Below are positions 1 to 9,927 of a stretch of 64,000 nt of DNA, one piece after another. Each line of letters starts with the position of its first letter. Positions within the stretch are counted from its first letter, which is position 1. The position numbers and the translations under genes are program-made. The notes under the pieces were generated by a model. That model saw only the letters and a list, made by a program, of their open reading frames with translations. It had not been told where the DNA came from and ran no database searches. The DNA is from Caloramator sp. mosi_1 (lineage in GTDB: Bacteria; Bacillota; Clostridia; Clostridiales; Caloramatoraceae): assembly GCF_028622835.1 (NCBI RefSeq), contig NZ_CP117677.1:62001-126000 (forward strand), in the 5' to 3' direction.

Positions 1-1
1 A

Positions 2-853
2 CAACAGATAATAAGCACAAGGCTTGACCCTCCTGTTACCATATCAGCAGAACTTGTAAATCTTCACGGTAAGTATCTTGGAATTATAACCATATATAGT
101 TCAAACAACAAACCTCATCAGCTTAAGGAAAACGGAGCCTTTTATATTAGACGCGGTTCTACAACTGATTTTATGCACAAAGAAGAGATTGCATATATGC
201 TTCAAGAATATGGACTTATTCACATTGAACAAACCCCTGTTTTTAATGCCCAAGTTTCAGACTTTGACTTTAATCTTGTAGAAAAATATTTCACTCTTTC
301 TGGCCTTAGCTTTCAAAGGGATGATGCACAGCTTATTTCTTCGGGATTTTTATACCAGGACAGGGAAACTAAAAAATATATCCTACAGTTGGAGGAGTAC
401 TTCTTTCTCAAACAATACTCAGCTCTATTTTCCCACACATCTATTTTAATAAAGGATTTTGCATCAAGTTCAGAGGTTAGTGTAAAACTATTTGCAGGTA
501 ATATTTTAAATCAGCTAAATGCTGTAAGTAATTATATATCCTCTATTAAAAAATATGACAATATAGATGTTATAAATTTTTGTATTTCTAAAGCAATTAT
601 TGAAAGAAATTACCTAAACATAAATAGGTGTATAGAAGTTTTTATTTACAAAGATAAAATTGAAATTGTTATACCTGGACTTATTGATAAAAATAACTTC
701 AAAAAGCTTGAATTTAAAAATATTTGGATGTATTTTAAACTTATGATTTTTGATGTAGATAAAAAGTTTATTTATCCTAATATAAAGAAACTAAAGAAAA
801 TAAAGGTTTTTGAAGGCCCTTCACAGGAAATAACAAAGGTAATAATAAGATAA
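2..853 (+). CDS. AlbA_2 (Schlafen-like) DNA-binding domain protein, 5' end missing
   Basis: The reading frame is open from base 2, well upstream of the first ATG at 173, so the true start lies before the window. The first visible residues include FYIRRGSTT, a typical end of the AlbA_2 / divergent AAA-4 domain shared by RecG-like helicases and transcriptional regulators. The following 200 residues are lysine- and isoleucine-rich and I do not recognise a second domain; they may be a C-terminal winged-helix or dimerisation region. Known for the family: nucleic-acid binding, often in stress or defence regulators. The actual role here cannot be inferred. It ends just before a terminator-like hairpin at 861-910. 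Confidence 0.6.
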   Translation, partial: QQIISTRLDPPVTISAELVNLHGKYLGIITIYSSNNKPHQLKENGAFYIRRGSTTDFMHKEEIAYMLQEYGLIHIEQTPVFNAQVSDFDFNLVEKYFTLSGLSFQRDDAQLISSGFLYQDRETKKYILQLEEYFFLKQYSALFSHTSILIKDFASSSEVSVKLFAGNILNQLNAVSNYISSIKKYDNIDVINFCISKAIIERNYLNINRCIEVFIYKDKIEIVIPGLIDKNNFKKLEFKNIWMYFKLMIFDVDKKFIYPNIKKLKKIKVFEGPSQEITKVIIR

Positions 854-860
854 ATCATTA

Positions 861-910
861 AAAAATGCCCCCTGTACTATCAATTCTTTTTATAGAAAAG
901 GGGTATTTTT
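861..910. terminator. Probable terminator after the AlbA_2 gene
   Basis: An 11-bp stem, AAAAATGCCCC with GGGGTATTTTT (one G-T pair), closes a long A/T-rich loop. The flanking A and T tracts would let it act in either direction. The 28-nt loop makes it a less certain terminator than the others in the window. Confidence 0.5.
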
Positions 911-964
911 AATCATTTTTGCTCTCTCATTACAACTTTATTTTTCATAAAATAAAGTATAAGA

Positions 965-1078
965 CTATCTACCAGCTGACTCTGCTTTTAAAATTTCTTC
1001 ATAGGTGTATTTTTCAAAGTTTGCTACCATTTCATCTAACTTTTGCATTTCTTTTGATAATAATTCTTTAGTAATCAT
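965..1078 (-). CDS. Small protein of unknown function, 37 residues
   Basis: A complete short frame begins MITKELLSKEMQKL and ends ESAGR. It is preceded by GGTGACAAG about 6 nt before the ATG, a reasonable ribosome site. The composition (acidic, amphipathic, no membrane segment) is normal for a real small helical protein. It lies in the 400-base gap between the AlbA_2 gene and the DUF6762-like gene; the rest of that gap holds only two terminator-like hairpins. I do not recognise a family. Support is the ribosome site and coding-like composition only. Confidence 0.4.
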   Translation of the reverse strand: MITKELLSKEMQKLDEMVANFEKYTYEEILKAESAGR

Positions 1079-1213
1079 TCTTGTCACCACACTTTATTTT
1101 TATTATATCAAAATTTTCAAAAATTATTTGTATTTTTTGTCATAATTTTATGTAATATTTTGTAGAATAGTGATTAAATTTTAGTAATAATGTTTAGTAT
1201 TCAATTTTTAAAT

Positions 1214-1247
1214 AAAAAGAGTAGTTAATGGTTTTAACTACCCTTTT
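1214..1247 (-). terminator. Terminator of the glyS / DUF6762-like unit
   Basis: Stem of roughly 12 bp (AAAGGGTAGTTA with TAACTACTCTTT on the minus strand) followed by a T tract, just downstream of the stop codon at 1257. Confidence 0.7.
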
Positions 1248-1256
1248 AAATTAATC

Positions 1257-1634
1257 TTATCTTATTTCCTCATATATCCTATTTATCTCGCTATTATGAT
1301 ATAAAATTACCTCATTTAATCTCTCTTCCATCTCCTGGTGATCATCTACAAAATCAAGTTGAACACACCACATTGGATTGTATTCATCATCTATCTCTTC
1401 TACACTATAACCCATTTGGCTATACTCATCTATATTATACATATCATATATTTGGGTAAATTCTTCATCTGTAACATCATCCTTAGTTGTAAGGAAAAGA
1501 TAGACCTTATCGTTTTCTACATACGCCTTATAAACTAAATTTAAACCCTCTTCAATTTGATAGCTTCCAAGTTCCTCTTGTAGGACTCCATTTTCCCTCT
1601 TCATAAGAACAAGTGCCTTTGCATCTATTTCCAT
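1257..1634 (-). CDS. DUF6762-like conserved protein
   Basis: A 125-residue, strongly acidic soluble protein with no signal peptide or membrane segment. The opening MEIDAKALVLMKRE and the central DEYNPMWCVQ stretch resemble a short clostridial family that I recall as DUF6762 (assignment from memory, not searched). It lies 13 nt downstream of glyS on the same strand and is followed by a terminator, so it is probably co-transcribed with glyS. The function is unknown. The frame is intact, in contrast to glyS. Confidence 0.6.
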   Translation of the reverse strand: MEIDAKALVLMKRENGVLQEELGSYQIEEGLNLVYKAYVENDKVYLFLTTKDDVTDEEFTQIYDMYNIDEYSQMGYSVEEIDDEYNPMWCVQLDFVDDHQEMEERLNEVILYHNSEINRIYEEIR

Positions 1635-1647
1635 AAACTACACCTCT

Positions 1648-3038
1648 TTAGAATTCTAATCTCTCTTCTATATATTTTGCAACTTCTTCAATTGGTATTC
1701 TAACTTGAGTCATTGTATCTCTATCTCTTATTGTAACTGAATTATCATTTAATGAATCAAAGTCAAATGTTATACAGAATGGAGTACCTATCTCATCCTG
1801 TCTTCTATATCTCTTTCCTATACTTCCTGTTTCATCGAAGTCAACCATAAACTTCTTGCTTAACATTTCATATACCTTAACTGCCTCATCAGATAGCTTC
1901 TTTGATAGAGGTAATACTGCTGCCTTAAATGGTGCAAGTGCTGGATGTAGTCTTAAAACTGTTCTTACATCTCCACCCTCTAACTCTTCTTCATCATAAG
2001 CATCTATCAAGAAAGCAAGTGCAACTCTATCAGCACCAACAGATGGCTCTATGCAGTATGGAACAATCTTTTCGTTTGTTTCTGGGTCAAAGTAAACAAG
2101 GTCTTCTCCCGAATGATTTATGTGTTGTTTTAAGTCAAAGTCTGTTCTATCTGCAATTCCCCATAGTTCTCCCCAACCAAATGGGAACTTATATTCTATA
2201 TCAGTAGTAGCATTGCTGTAGTGGGAAAGTTCTTCCTTTGAATGGTCTCTAAGCCTTATGTTTTCTTCCTTCATACCAAGGCTTAAAAGCCAGTTTTTAC
2301 AATATTCCTTCCAATATTCAAACCACTTTAAGTCTTCTCCTGGTTTACAGAAGAATTCAAGCTCCATTTGTTCAAATTCTCTTGTTCTAAAAGTAAAGTT
2401 TCCTGGAGTTATTTCGTTTCTAAAGGATTTTCCTATTTGTCCTATACCAAAGGGAAGTTTCTTTCTTGTTGTTCTTTGAACATTTTTAAAGTTTACAAAT
2501 ATACCCTGTGCTGTTTCTGGTCTTAGATAAACAAGTGCCTTTGAATCTTCTGTTACTCCCTGGAAGGTTTTAAACATAAGGTTAAATTGTCTTATGTCTG
2601 TAAAGTTTTTGCTCCACATTCTGGACAAGCAATTTCATTTTCATCTATGTACTGTTTCATCTTTTCATTGCTCCAACCATCTACAATTGGGTTGTCAACG
2701 CCTTGGCTTTTCATAAAATCTTCTATTAGTTTATCAGCTCGGTATCTTGTTTTACATTCTTTGCAGTCCATAAGAGGGTCTGAGAATCCACCAACGTGAC
2801 CTGATGCAACCCAAACTTCAGGATTCATAAGAATTGCACAGTCAATTCCTACATTATATGGACTCTCCTGTATAAACTTCTTCCACCAAGCCTTCTTTAC
2901 GTTGTTTTTAAATTCAACTCCAAGTGGACCATAATCCCAAGTATTCGCAAGTCCTCCGTATATCTCTGACCCTGGGAAAACAAAACCTCTTGTTTTACAA
3001 AGGGAAACAATCTTATCCATTGTCTTTTCAACTGCCAT
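1648..3038 (-). CDS. glyS: Glycyl-tRNA synthetase, homodimeric class II type (one frameshift)
   Basis: Charges tRNA-Gly with glycine in the cytoplasm. Class II motif 2 is visible as [19 protein letters not shown] and motif 3 as [12 protein letters not shown]; the N-terminus starts [11 protein letters not shown]. The corrected length is about 463 residues, normal for the single-subunit alpha2 enzyme. The frame breaks at 2606-2610, where five T (plus strand) should be six: restoring one A on the coding strand turns GAKTLQT-stop into [10 protein letters not shown] and joins the two halves exactly. As this gene is essential and no other synthetase is visible, a sequencing under-call is much more likely than a pseudogene. 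It is controlled by the T-box leader immediately upstream. Confidence 0.95.
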
Positions 3039-3059
3039 TTTTGTACCTCCTCTATTTTA

Positions 3060-3243
3060 TTTTTTCCAAAACAAAAACCCTTCATCCCGGCAAGGGACGA
3101 AAGGTTTACTTCCGCAGTTCCACCCTTATTGGCATAACGCCCAACTTTAAGGTAGTGCTCAAGGCTGCCCTTCACTGAAGGTTACTACCGAGCTTTCACC
3201 CTCCTCGGTTCGCTAAAAGCAACTTATTCAGCTACTCCTTCCT
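3060..3243 (-). promoter_or_regulatory. Glycine T-box riboswitch leader of glyS
   Basis: On the minus strand the conserved T-box AGGGTGGAACTGCGG occupies about 3110-3127 and is followed by a G/C-rich terminator hairpin at 3073-3107 ending in a T tract, 35 nt before the glyS start. The upstream 110 nt contains an AGTAG/GAA-rich region expected of Stem I. Known mechanism: uncharged tRNA pairs with the T-box bulge and stabilises the antiterminator. The glycine specificity is taken from the downstream gene; I did not resolve the specifier codon. Confidence 0.9.
3073..3107 (-). terminator. T-box-controlled terminator of glyS
   Basis: Coding-strand AACCTTTCGTCCC pairs with GGGATGAAGGGTT around the loop TTGCC, followed by TTTTTG. 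It competes with an antiterminator formed by the T-box sequence just upstream. Confidence 0.85.
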
Positions 3244-3271
3244 ATCATAGCACAAATATTAGTTTCGTGAA
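3244..3271 (-). promoter_or_regulatory. Candidate glyS promoter overlapping the end of the IS remnant
   Basis: Minus-strand TTCACG, 16-nt spacer, TATGAT, placed so that a transcript would start at about 3237, right before the T-box Stem I. The -35 hexamer straddles the right-end border of the mobile-element remnant. The -35 is only a 4/6 match, so this is tentative. Confidence 0.4.
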
Positions 3272-3360
3272 CTACCTCCACTTATAGAAGTGGTGGCTTC
3301 GTGGTCAATACTCCCAGCGGAGCAAGTTATCCCACGCTCAAAGGGCTGTTCCTTCCCCAG
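3269..3360 (-). ncRNA. Stand-alone omega-RNA (TnpB guide RNA) scaffold
   Basis: This is the right-end segment that in IS200/IS605-group elements encodes the guide RNA for TnpB. Read on the minus strand it has the conserved block ending GAGCGTGG, a variable hairpin (TGCTCC / GGGAGTA), TTGACCACGAAGCC, then the terminal hairpin CCACTT / AAGTGG. The variable hairpin differs in sequence from the copy at 49.5 kb but keeps pairing. Expression and function here are inferred, not shown. Confidence 0.55.
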
Positions 3361-3481
3361 ATATACCAATTACATGGTTTATTTTAGCTTGGTTTTCGCT
3401 ACATCAATAATAATTATATCATAAAAGAAGAATTTATCAAGCAACATTCATCACCCACTTACAGAAGTGTGCGACTTCTGT
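3269..3481 (-). mobile_element. TnpB-less IS200/IS605-group remnant (right end plus left end)
   Basis: About 213 bp that match both ends of the larger element at 49532-50954 but lack any transposase. The right-end part (3269-3360) shares GAACTACC, a CCACTT/AAGTGG hairpin, GGCTTCGTGGTCAA and the AACAGCCCTTTGAGCGTGG block. The left-end part (about 3440-3481) shares CATTCATCACCCACTT and GCGACTTCTGT. Both ends are in the same orientation as the larger copy. The middle (3361-3440) is A/T-rich and non-coding. It is a minimal, non-autonomous derivative that could only move with Y1 transposase supplied in trans. Confidence 0.8.
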
Positions 3482-3535
3482 TGCTGTTTATGTTAAATTT
3501 TATAATAACAAATAGATATAATTTGTCAAGGGCAA

Positions 3536-5519
3536 TTATCCTTCAATTTTAAACTTCTTAACCATATTAACTAAGCTATTAGCCATTGAACTTAAGCTTT
3601 GTGCTGTTGATGCAACCTCCTCTGAAGATGCTGAAAGTTCTTCAGAGGATGCAGCAACCTCTTCAGATGCTGCTGTATTTTCTTGAACAACAGCAGTAAC
3701 TCCTTCTGCCTTTTGTAATACATCATTTTTGCCTTTTCCATAGTATCCATCTCTCTATATGTGTTATCTATAAGCGGTGCCACCTTTTCAACAGACTCTA
3801 ATATCTCACCAAAGGCAGTAACTGTATTTTCAACAACAGCAGTTTGTTCTTTTACTAAACTATTAACATTATTAGATGAATTTATAACCTCTTCAACGTC
3901 TAACTGAATTAAATTAATAAGTTGTGTAATCTCTGCTGTAGACTTTTTAGATTCTTCTGCAAGTTTTCTAACTTCCTCTGCAACCACAGCAAATCCTCGT
4001 CCAGCTTCTCCTGCACGTGCAGCCTCTATTGCGGCATTTAAAGCAAGTAAATTAGTCTGTTCAGAAATTGTATTTATAGCATTTGTTATATTGTTTATCT
4101 CCTTAACAGATGTTGTTAAATTATTTACCTTATCAACAACAACTTCAAAGGATTTTTGAATTTCACCAATAGACTGTACTAATCTTTCTATTTCTCCCTT
4201 TCCTGATTTTGCTTTATAGGTTGCATTATCTGTTTCAGCTTTAACATTTTTTAACTCTCCATATAAGCTTTCTATCTTGTTTGACAAGTCTTCCATCAAC
4301 GTAACTATGTCCTGTAAATCATTTGCTTGTGTAGATGAACCCTCTGCAACTTGTTGAATAGTTTTAGCAAGTTCCTCTGATGATGATGCCATTTCTTCAG
4401 AAATTGATGATAATCCCTCCGATTGGCTCAATACATCATTTGCATTTTCTATAATTTCCTTAATCATATTCTTCTGTGATTCTACCATACTCTTAAAGCT
4501 ATGTTGAATATCGCCAATTTCATTGTTTTGGTTAACTTCTACTTCTATTGTATAATCTCCCTCTTGTGCTCTTTTCATTAAAGCCGACAGATTAATTAAA
4601 GGCTTTGTGATCTGAATTGATAAATAATACCCTAAAGCTATTATTGAAATCAATGTTAAAATTAATATTATAATAACTTTATATATACTCTTACTTAGTT
4701 CACTTCTATATTCACTTTCATTCATAGTTGAAACTACAATCCATTTAGTAAGCTTTGATTGTTGTATTCCACTTATTTTATCTTCTCCGTCAAGCTTATA
4801 TTTTAAATTTCCACTCTTTTTCTCTATTATACTTTTACCAAAATCAAACTCATCAACAATGTTCTTTAAAACCATATCTTTATTAGGATGAGCTATTATA
4901 GTACCATCCTCAAGTAATAATGATGCATATCCTGTATTTCCAACCTTTGTTTTTACAATGTGATCAATAAGTGCTTCTAAAGTTATATCTATACCAACAA
5001 CTGCCTCAGTTCCATCACTTAATCTAAATGCCTTCGCAACTGTTACCATCATATATCCTGTTGTAGTTGACTTATAAGGTTTAGTTATAATAGTATTTCC
5101 GAAATTACTTGTTGCCTCTTTATACCAAGGTCTTTGAGTTGGATCATAGTCCTTTGGCATTTCCTTCTGTGGAATTATAATAAACTCCTTGTTTTGTTTT
5201 CCTATATACACTTGAAAAAAGTTTGGGTTTGATGTCTTATAATTTGTTAATGTAGAAACTATATTTTCTTTATTGCCTGTAAGTATTGTTTCATTTTTAG
5301 TTATTGAATCCGTAGCTACCATTGACACATCAATCAAAGAATCAATATATGCAGCCTTTTCAATAGATATCTGCTTTGTTAAGTTATTTACCTTCTCTTC
5401 CACAAGCTTAATACTATTATTAACAAGAATAAAAGATACTAATAATAGAGGAATAATTGCGATTAGCACTATAATACTTGTCAGCTTGTTTCTTAGCTTT
5501 CCTCTTTTTATTTTTTCAT
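3536..5519 (-). CDS. Methyl-accepting chemotaxis protein with extracellular Cache sensor (two frameshifts)
   Basis: A membrane chemoreceptor of about 661 residues. After the first TM segment comes an extracellular double-Cache-like domain ([10 protein letters not shown] ... RPWYKEA ... [11 protein letters not shown]), a second TM ([18 protein letters not shown]), a HAMP domain, and a cytoplasmic coiled coil whose tip carries [17 protein letters not shown] and [12 protein letters not shown], the CheA/CheW contact region. The true start is the ATG at 5519, preceded by GGAGGAGG; an A is missing from a run at 5511-5516. A second missing A at 3726-3730 scrambles the last 50 residues; the restored tail ends MVKKFKIEG. 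Cache receptors of this type usually bind amino acids or organic acids; the ligand is unknown. Confidence 0.9.
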
Positions 5520-5636
5520 TTTATAAATCCCTCCTCCTTTTTCCTTTTTCTGTTTAATAAAATTTATATTTTTATTCTAACATCGTCACAATTCTTTTTC
5601 AATTTTAAATTTTCGACAATATTTTTAATTTAATTT

Positions 5637-5679
5637 AAAAAGGTAAAGGTTATTTTAAAATTATAACCTTTACCTTTTT
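5637..5679 (-). terminator. Terminator of the monosaccharide transporter operon
   Basis: Perfect 12-bp stem GGTAAAGGTTAT / ATAACCTTTACC flanked by A and T tracts, about 30 nt after the permease stop codon. Works on either strand, but only the minus-strand operon ends here. Confidence 0.85.
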
Positions 5680-5708
5680 ACCACTATAAAAAGGGGGAAC
5701 TTTTCTTA

Positions 5709-6890
5709 TCACCTGCTCTTGTTACGTGTCTTTACATCAAATATTACTGCTGCTGCAAGAACAACACCTCTTATGATGTACTGATATGATATACCAACTC
5801 CCATTAGGTTCATACCATTTATTAGAGAAGCCATAACCAGTGCACCAACTATTGAACCTGTAACCTTTCCTACACCACCTGCCGCTGAAACACCACCAAC
5901 ATAGGCTGCTGCAATTGCATCAAGTTCAAACAATGTTCCTGCCGTAGTTGTTGCTGATTGCAGACGTGCTGTATATAAGATTCCCGATAATGCCGCAAGT
6001 AATCCCATAGAACCAAATACTATTAAAGTTATTTTACTAACATCTATACCGCTTAGCTTGGCAGCCTCTGGGTTTCCACCTACTGCATAAATATGTCTTC
6101 CAAGGGATGTCTTTGTTGTTATTGTGTGATAAACCAAAACTACAATTATAACAATAACTACTGTCCAAGAAAGACCGTTGTATCCTGATAAAATCCAAGT
6201 AACATAACCAATTATTAAAGAAATAAATATGAGTTTTAATATAAACATCTGTTTAGATATAACTTCAAAATTGTATTTTAGTTTATTTTTTCTTGTTTTA
6301 TACTCACTATATATATAGAACAAGATTGTACAAGCTCCTATTATAAGGGTTAAAAGATGTACGCCTTTAATATTAGCTATATCTGGAATAAAGCCGTTGC
6401 CAATTGCATTAAAGCTTTCATTTGGTATTATAATTGTACCTGTTCCTTCTGTTGCAAGTAAAAGTGCTCCTCTAAACACAAGCATACCTGCTAATGTTGC
6501 AACAAAGGCTGGTATACCTACGTTTGCTATTAAATATCCATTGAAAAGTCCAATTAATAAACCCAATATCAATGCTACAAGTATAGCCACAGGAACTGGT
6601 GTACCGTACTTTGTAAGTAAAATTGCTATTACTGCTCCTAAAAATCCTGCAACATATCCAACTGATAGATCTATGTGTCTTATTACAATAACCAATGTCA
6701 TACCAACCGATAAAACTGCTATATATCCTGTTTGATTTATTAAGTTGCTTATATTTCTTGAAGATATAAATAGCCCGCCTGTTCCTAATGTAAATATAAG
6801 CATAATAACTGCTAAGGCTATATACATTCCATAATCACGAACATTTTGTTTTAAAAGTTGTTTTGCTTCCTTTATAAAATCCATATTCAC
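5709..6890 (-). CDS. mmsB: Monosaccharide ABC transporter permease (GguB/MmsB, XylH-like)
   Basis: An intact 393-residue polytopic membrane protein of the ribose/xylose/galactose (CUT2) permease family. It begins MNMDFIKEAKQLLKQN, has about ten hydrophobic segments, and carries the family motif EAAKLSGIDVSK in the loop that contacts the ATPase, plus the AAGGVGKVTGSIVGAL region. The length (393 rather than about 330) and the charged insertion near residues 195-205 (YSEYKTRKNKLK) are typical of the GguB/XylH branch. It lies 5 nt downstream of the ATPase gene and forms the membrane channel of the ChvE-GguA-GguB-type system. Confidence 0.9.
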   Translation of the reverse strand: MNMDFIKEAKQLLKQNVRDYGMYIALAVIMLIFTLGTGGLFISSRNISNLINQTGYIAVLSVGMTLVIVIRHIDLSVGYVAGFLGAVIAILLTKYGTPVPVAILVALILGLLIGLFNGYLIANVGIPAFVATLAGMLVFRGALLLATEGTGTIIIPNESFNAIGNGFIPDIANIKGVHLLTLIIGACTILFYIYSEYKTRKNKLKYNFEVISKQMFILKLIFISLIIGYVTWILSGYNGLSWTVVIVIIVVLVYHTITTKTSLGRHIYAVGGNPEAAKLSGIDVSKITLIVFGSMGLLAALSGILYTARLQSATTTAGTLFELDAIAAAYVGGVSAAGGVGKVTGSIVGALVMASLINGMNLMGVGISYQYIIRGVVLAAAVIFDVKTRNKSR

Positions 6891-6895
6891 GCCTC

Positions 6896-8413
6896 CTAAT
6901 TAGTTGCAAGTTCCATAATTTTTTCTTGGGTGGCTTCTTCTATTGGCAATTCCCCAACAATTCTTCCGCCTGACATTACATATACCCTGTCGCTCATTCC
7001 AAGAACTTCAGGCAATTCAGAAGAAATCATAACTATACTCATACCCTGCTTTACAAGCTCATTCATTAATGTATAAATTTCATATTTTGCTCCAACATCT
7101 ATTCCTCTTGTTGGTTCATCAAGTATTAATACATATGGTCTTGCAAAAGCCACTTTCCAAGAGAAACCTTCTGTTGATTTCCACCGCTTAAATTTCCAAC
7201 CTTCTGCTGTATGGTTGGAGCCTTTATCCTTAAAGATTCCTTATATTCATTAGCAACCTTTATTTCCTCATTTTGATTTATAAAACCCTTTTCACATAAA
7301 CTCTTTAAGTTTGACAAGGTAATATTTGCTTTTATATCATCAATTAAAATTAAACCATTTCCCTTTCTATCTTCTGTTACATACGCTACACCAGACTTTA
7401 TAGCATCCTTTGGTTTTAAAAATCTCTTTTTCTCACCGTTTACATATATATCTCCCTTTAGCCTATAGCCCTTTGAGTTACCAAATATGCTAAGGGCAAG
7501 TTCAGTTCTTCCTGAACCCATAAGGCCTGCAATTCCAACTATTTCTCCCTTTCTTACATTTAAAGATACATCGTGTAATATTTCTCTATTCAAATTTAGG
7601 TCATAGGCACTTAAATTTTTAACCTCAAGTACTTTATCACCAAACTCCTTTATATTTCTCTTTGGATATATATCATTTATTTCTCGACCAACCATATGCT
7701 TTATAATGATATTTTCTGTTATTTTATCTTTACTTGCATCAAGTGTGCAGATTGTTTTTCCATCTCTTAATACTGTAATAGTATCAGCAACCTCTAAAAC
7801 TTCCTTTAGCTTATGGGATATTAAAACGCAGGTTACTCCGTGTTCCTTTAGTTCTTTTATTAATTTAAGAAGATTTTCACTATCATCCTCATTTAATGCT
7901 GCTGTAGGTTCATCAAGTATTAAGAGCTTTACATCTTTACTTAAGGCCTTTGCTATTTCAACAAGCTGTTGCATTCCAACTCCAAGGTCCTTAATTTTAA
8001 TCGAAGGATTTATGTTAAGTTTAACCTTCTTGAGCATCTCCTTTGCCCTTACAATTGTCTCTTCCCAATCTATAAATTTTCCTTTTTAATTTCGTGTCCC
8101 AAAAATATATTCTCATATACTGTAAGTTCTGGTATTAGGGCAAGTTCCTGATAAATAGTTACAATACCTACTCTTTCGCTATCTGATATATGTGAAAACT
8201 TTTGAACAGTTCCATTAAAAACTATATCTCCTGTATATTCTCCATAAGGGTACACACCACTTAAAACCTTCATTAAAGTTGATTTACCAGAACCATTTTC
8301 ACCAACTAAACAGTGAATTTCTCCTCTTTAACTTTGAAATTAACATTATCTAAGGCCTTAACCCCTGGAAATGTCTTGGTTATGTTTTTCATCTCTAAAA
8401 TATAATCGCTCAT
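6896..8413 (-). CDS. mmsA: Monosaccharide ABC transporter ATP-binding protein, duplicated ATPase (frameshifts)
   Basis: A CUT2-type ATPase with two fused ABC domains, about 506 residues after correction. First domain: Walker A GENGSGKS, signature-like [14 protein letters not shown], Walker [12 protein letters not shown]. Second domain: degenerate Walker [10 protein letters not shown], signature [15 protein letters not shown], Walker [13 protein letters not shown]. The start is the ATG at 8413 behind AAGGAG. Three breaks (near 8324, 8085 and 7150) are each repaired by one base. It energises uptake of a pentose or hexose by the neighbouring permease and ChvE-like binding protein. Confidence 0.9.
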
Positions 8414-8457
8414 AACACCGCTCGCTCCTTGATTTAACATTTAAATACTTTATGAAG

Positions 8458-8487
8458 GAATAGTGATAGCTACAGCTACCACTATTC
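8458..8487 (-). promoter_or_regulatory. Intercistronic hairpin between binding protein and ATPase genes
   Basis: Stem GAATAGTG-TAGC / GCTA-CACTATTC with a short loop, 18 nt after the binding-protein stop codon and without a strong T tract. Such hairpins commonly protect the upstream message, so that binding protein is made in excess over transporter. The role here is inferred. Confidence 0.5.
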
Positions 8488-8504
8488 ATATCTTGAGATC
8501 CCTA

Positions 8505-9587
8505 TTACTTAATTCCTGTAAAATCTGAAGCATTGTAGTAACCTGAATCAATCAAGGCTTGTTTTACATTTTCCTGTGTTACAACTATTACTTCAGTTTG
8601 CTTTGCCTTAACATCTATCTTACCGTTGTTGTATGAGCCAGTTGTCTTTGGTTCTTTACCATCTAATAGATCTTTAGCCATTCCTATAGCATCCTTAACA
8701 AGTGTTCTAACATCCTTAAATACTGTCATTGATTGTTTTCCATCGATGATGTATTGGATTGAAGCCTTTTCTGCATCTTGTCCTGTTATCTTATAGCTTG
8801 TAACATCCTTATCAGCTGCAAATGCATCTGCTATTGCACGAGCAGTACCATCGTTTGGAGCTAATATAAATACATTACCCTTATCTTCCTTTGTTGCAGC
8901 TGTTAAGTGTGCTTCTGCCTTATTCTTAGCTTCGTTAAAATCCCAGTTTGTAGTTACTTGTCCTATTATTCTACTCATTTCATCACGAGTAAGCTTTGCC
9001 TTTCCTTGAAGTGCAACTGCTTCACTTGAGTTCTTTATAACAAATGTTCCATCTGCAATCTTTGGTTGAAGAACATTCCAAGCACCTTCAAAGAATAGGA
9101 ATGCATTGTTGTCTGATGCTGCTCCAGCATATAGATATAATGGGTTTCCTTTGCCTTGAGCTTGTTCTACTAAGTATCTTGCCTGTGCTTCACCTACTGC
9201 TACACTGTCAAATGTTACATAGTAATCAACCGCATCTGTATTAGTTATTAATCTGTCATAGGATATTACCTTTATACCTTCCTTTTAGCTGCCTCTGCTG
9301 CTGCAGCTGCTGCACTACCATCGTGAGGACAAATTATTAATACTTTTATTCCCTTAGCTATAAGTGCATCAACATTTTCCTTTTCCTTTGCTGATGAACC
9401 TTGGCTAAATAGAATTTCAACTGAATAGTTTGTGTCCTTTAGTGCATCCTTAAATCTTGTTTCATCTTGAACCCATCTTGGTTCATCCTTTGTTGGTAAA
9501 ACTATACCAACATCTACTTTTTGTTCCACACGATGTCAAAGCAAACATCATTAAGCCTAACAATAAAGCTGAAATAAATTTTTTCAT
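8505..9587 (-). CDS. chvE: Multiple-monosaccharide-binding lipoprotein, ChvE-like (frameshifts)
   Basis: Extracellular sugar-binding lipoprotein of about 360 residues. The signal peptide MKKFISALLLGLMMF ends in the lipobox LTSC. The mature part has type-I periplasmic-binding folds: VDVGIVLPTKDEPRWVQD, then SYDRLITNTDAVDYYVTFD, then KITGQDAEKASIQYIIDGKQ, matching the ChvE subfamily that accepts several aldoses. Breaks lie near 9530, directly after the lipobox, and near 9283. Downstream genes encode the matching ATPase and permease. The order binding protein, ATPase, permease is usual for this family. The sugar itself cannot be read from the sequence. Confidence 0.88.
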
Positions 9588-9825
9588 ATAGAACCCCCTG
9601 TGATTTAATTGTTGTTTTTGTTTGCTAATTAAAAATTTTCTGATTAATTAGCTTCAACTAAATTATTGCATATTTATTTCAACTTGTCTCTGTAGGTATT
9701 TGTGCAGGATAAGTATAATTTAGTTAATTGTCTTAATATTTAAAAAATAATAAGTAATTTTTGTTGCAAAATTTTGCAGTTTAAAATAAAAGATTTATTA
9801 TATTGCTGTTGAAAAAGATAAGATA

Positions 9826-9882
9826 AACCCCTTGAAGGGATTTCTTTGGCATTACTTCATTTTAAAATCCTTTCAAGGGGCA
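9826..9882. repeat. Long hairpin, related to the one at 29.3 kb; only feature in a 340-base gap
   Basis: ACCCCTTGAAGGGATTTCTTTGG on the left pairs imperfectly with AATCCTTTCAAGGGG on the right. It lies between the sensor operon and chvE, where it can end the sensor transcript. The same CCCCTT...ATTTCTTTGG...CATTAC core occurs at 29273-29345 downstream of an unrelated gene, so it may be a small repeat family. The remaining bases from 9588 to 9927 are A/T-rich and presumably hold the chvE promoter, which I could not pinpoint. Confidence 0.45.
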
Positions 9883-9927
9883 AATTTATAGTTTAAATAT
9901 CTTTTATCTTTATCAGCAGCCTGTTTA

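Noticed and set aside
2897..3178. Open frames on both strands across the glyS 5' region and T-box
   Set aside because: They overlap the T-box and terminator hairpin and the real N-terminus of glyS; no ribosome site or family match.
3269..3481. Repeated palindromes considered as a CRISPR-like array or a riboswitch
   Set aside because: No regularly spaced repeats and no spacers; both ends match the IS200/IS605-group element at 49.5 kb.
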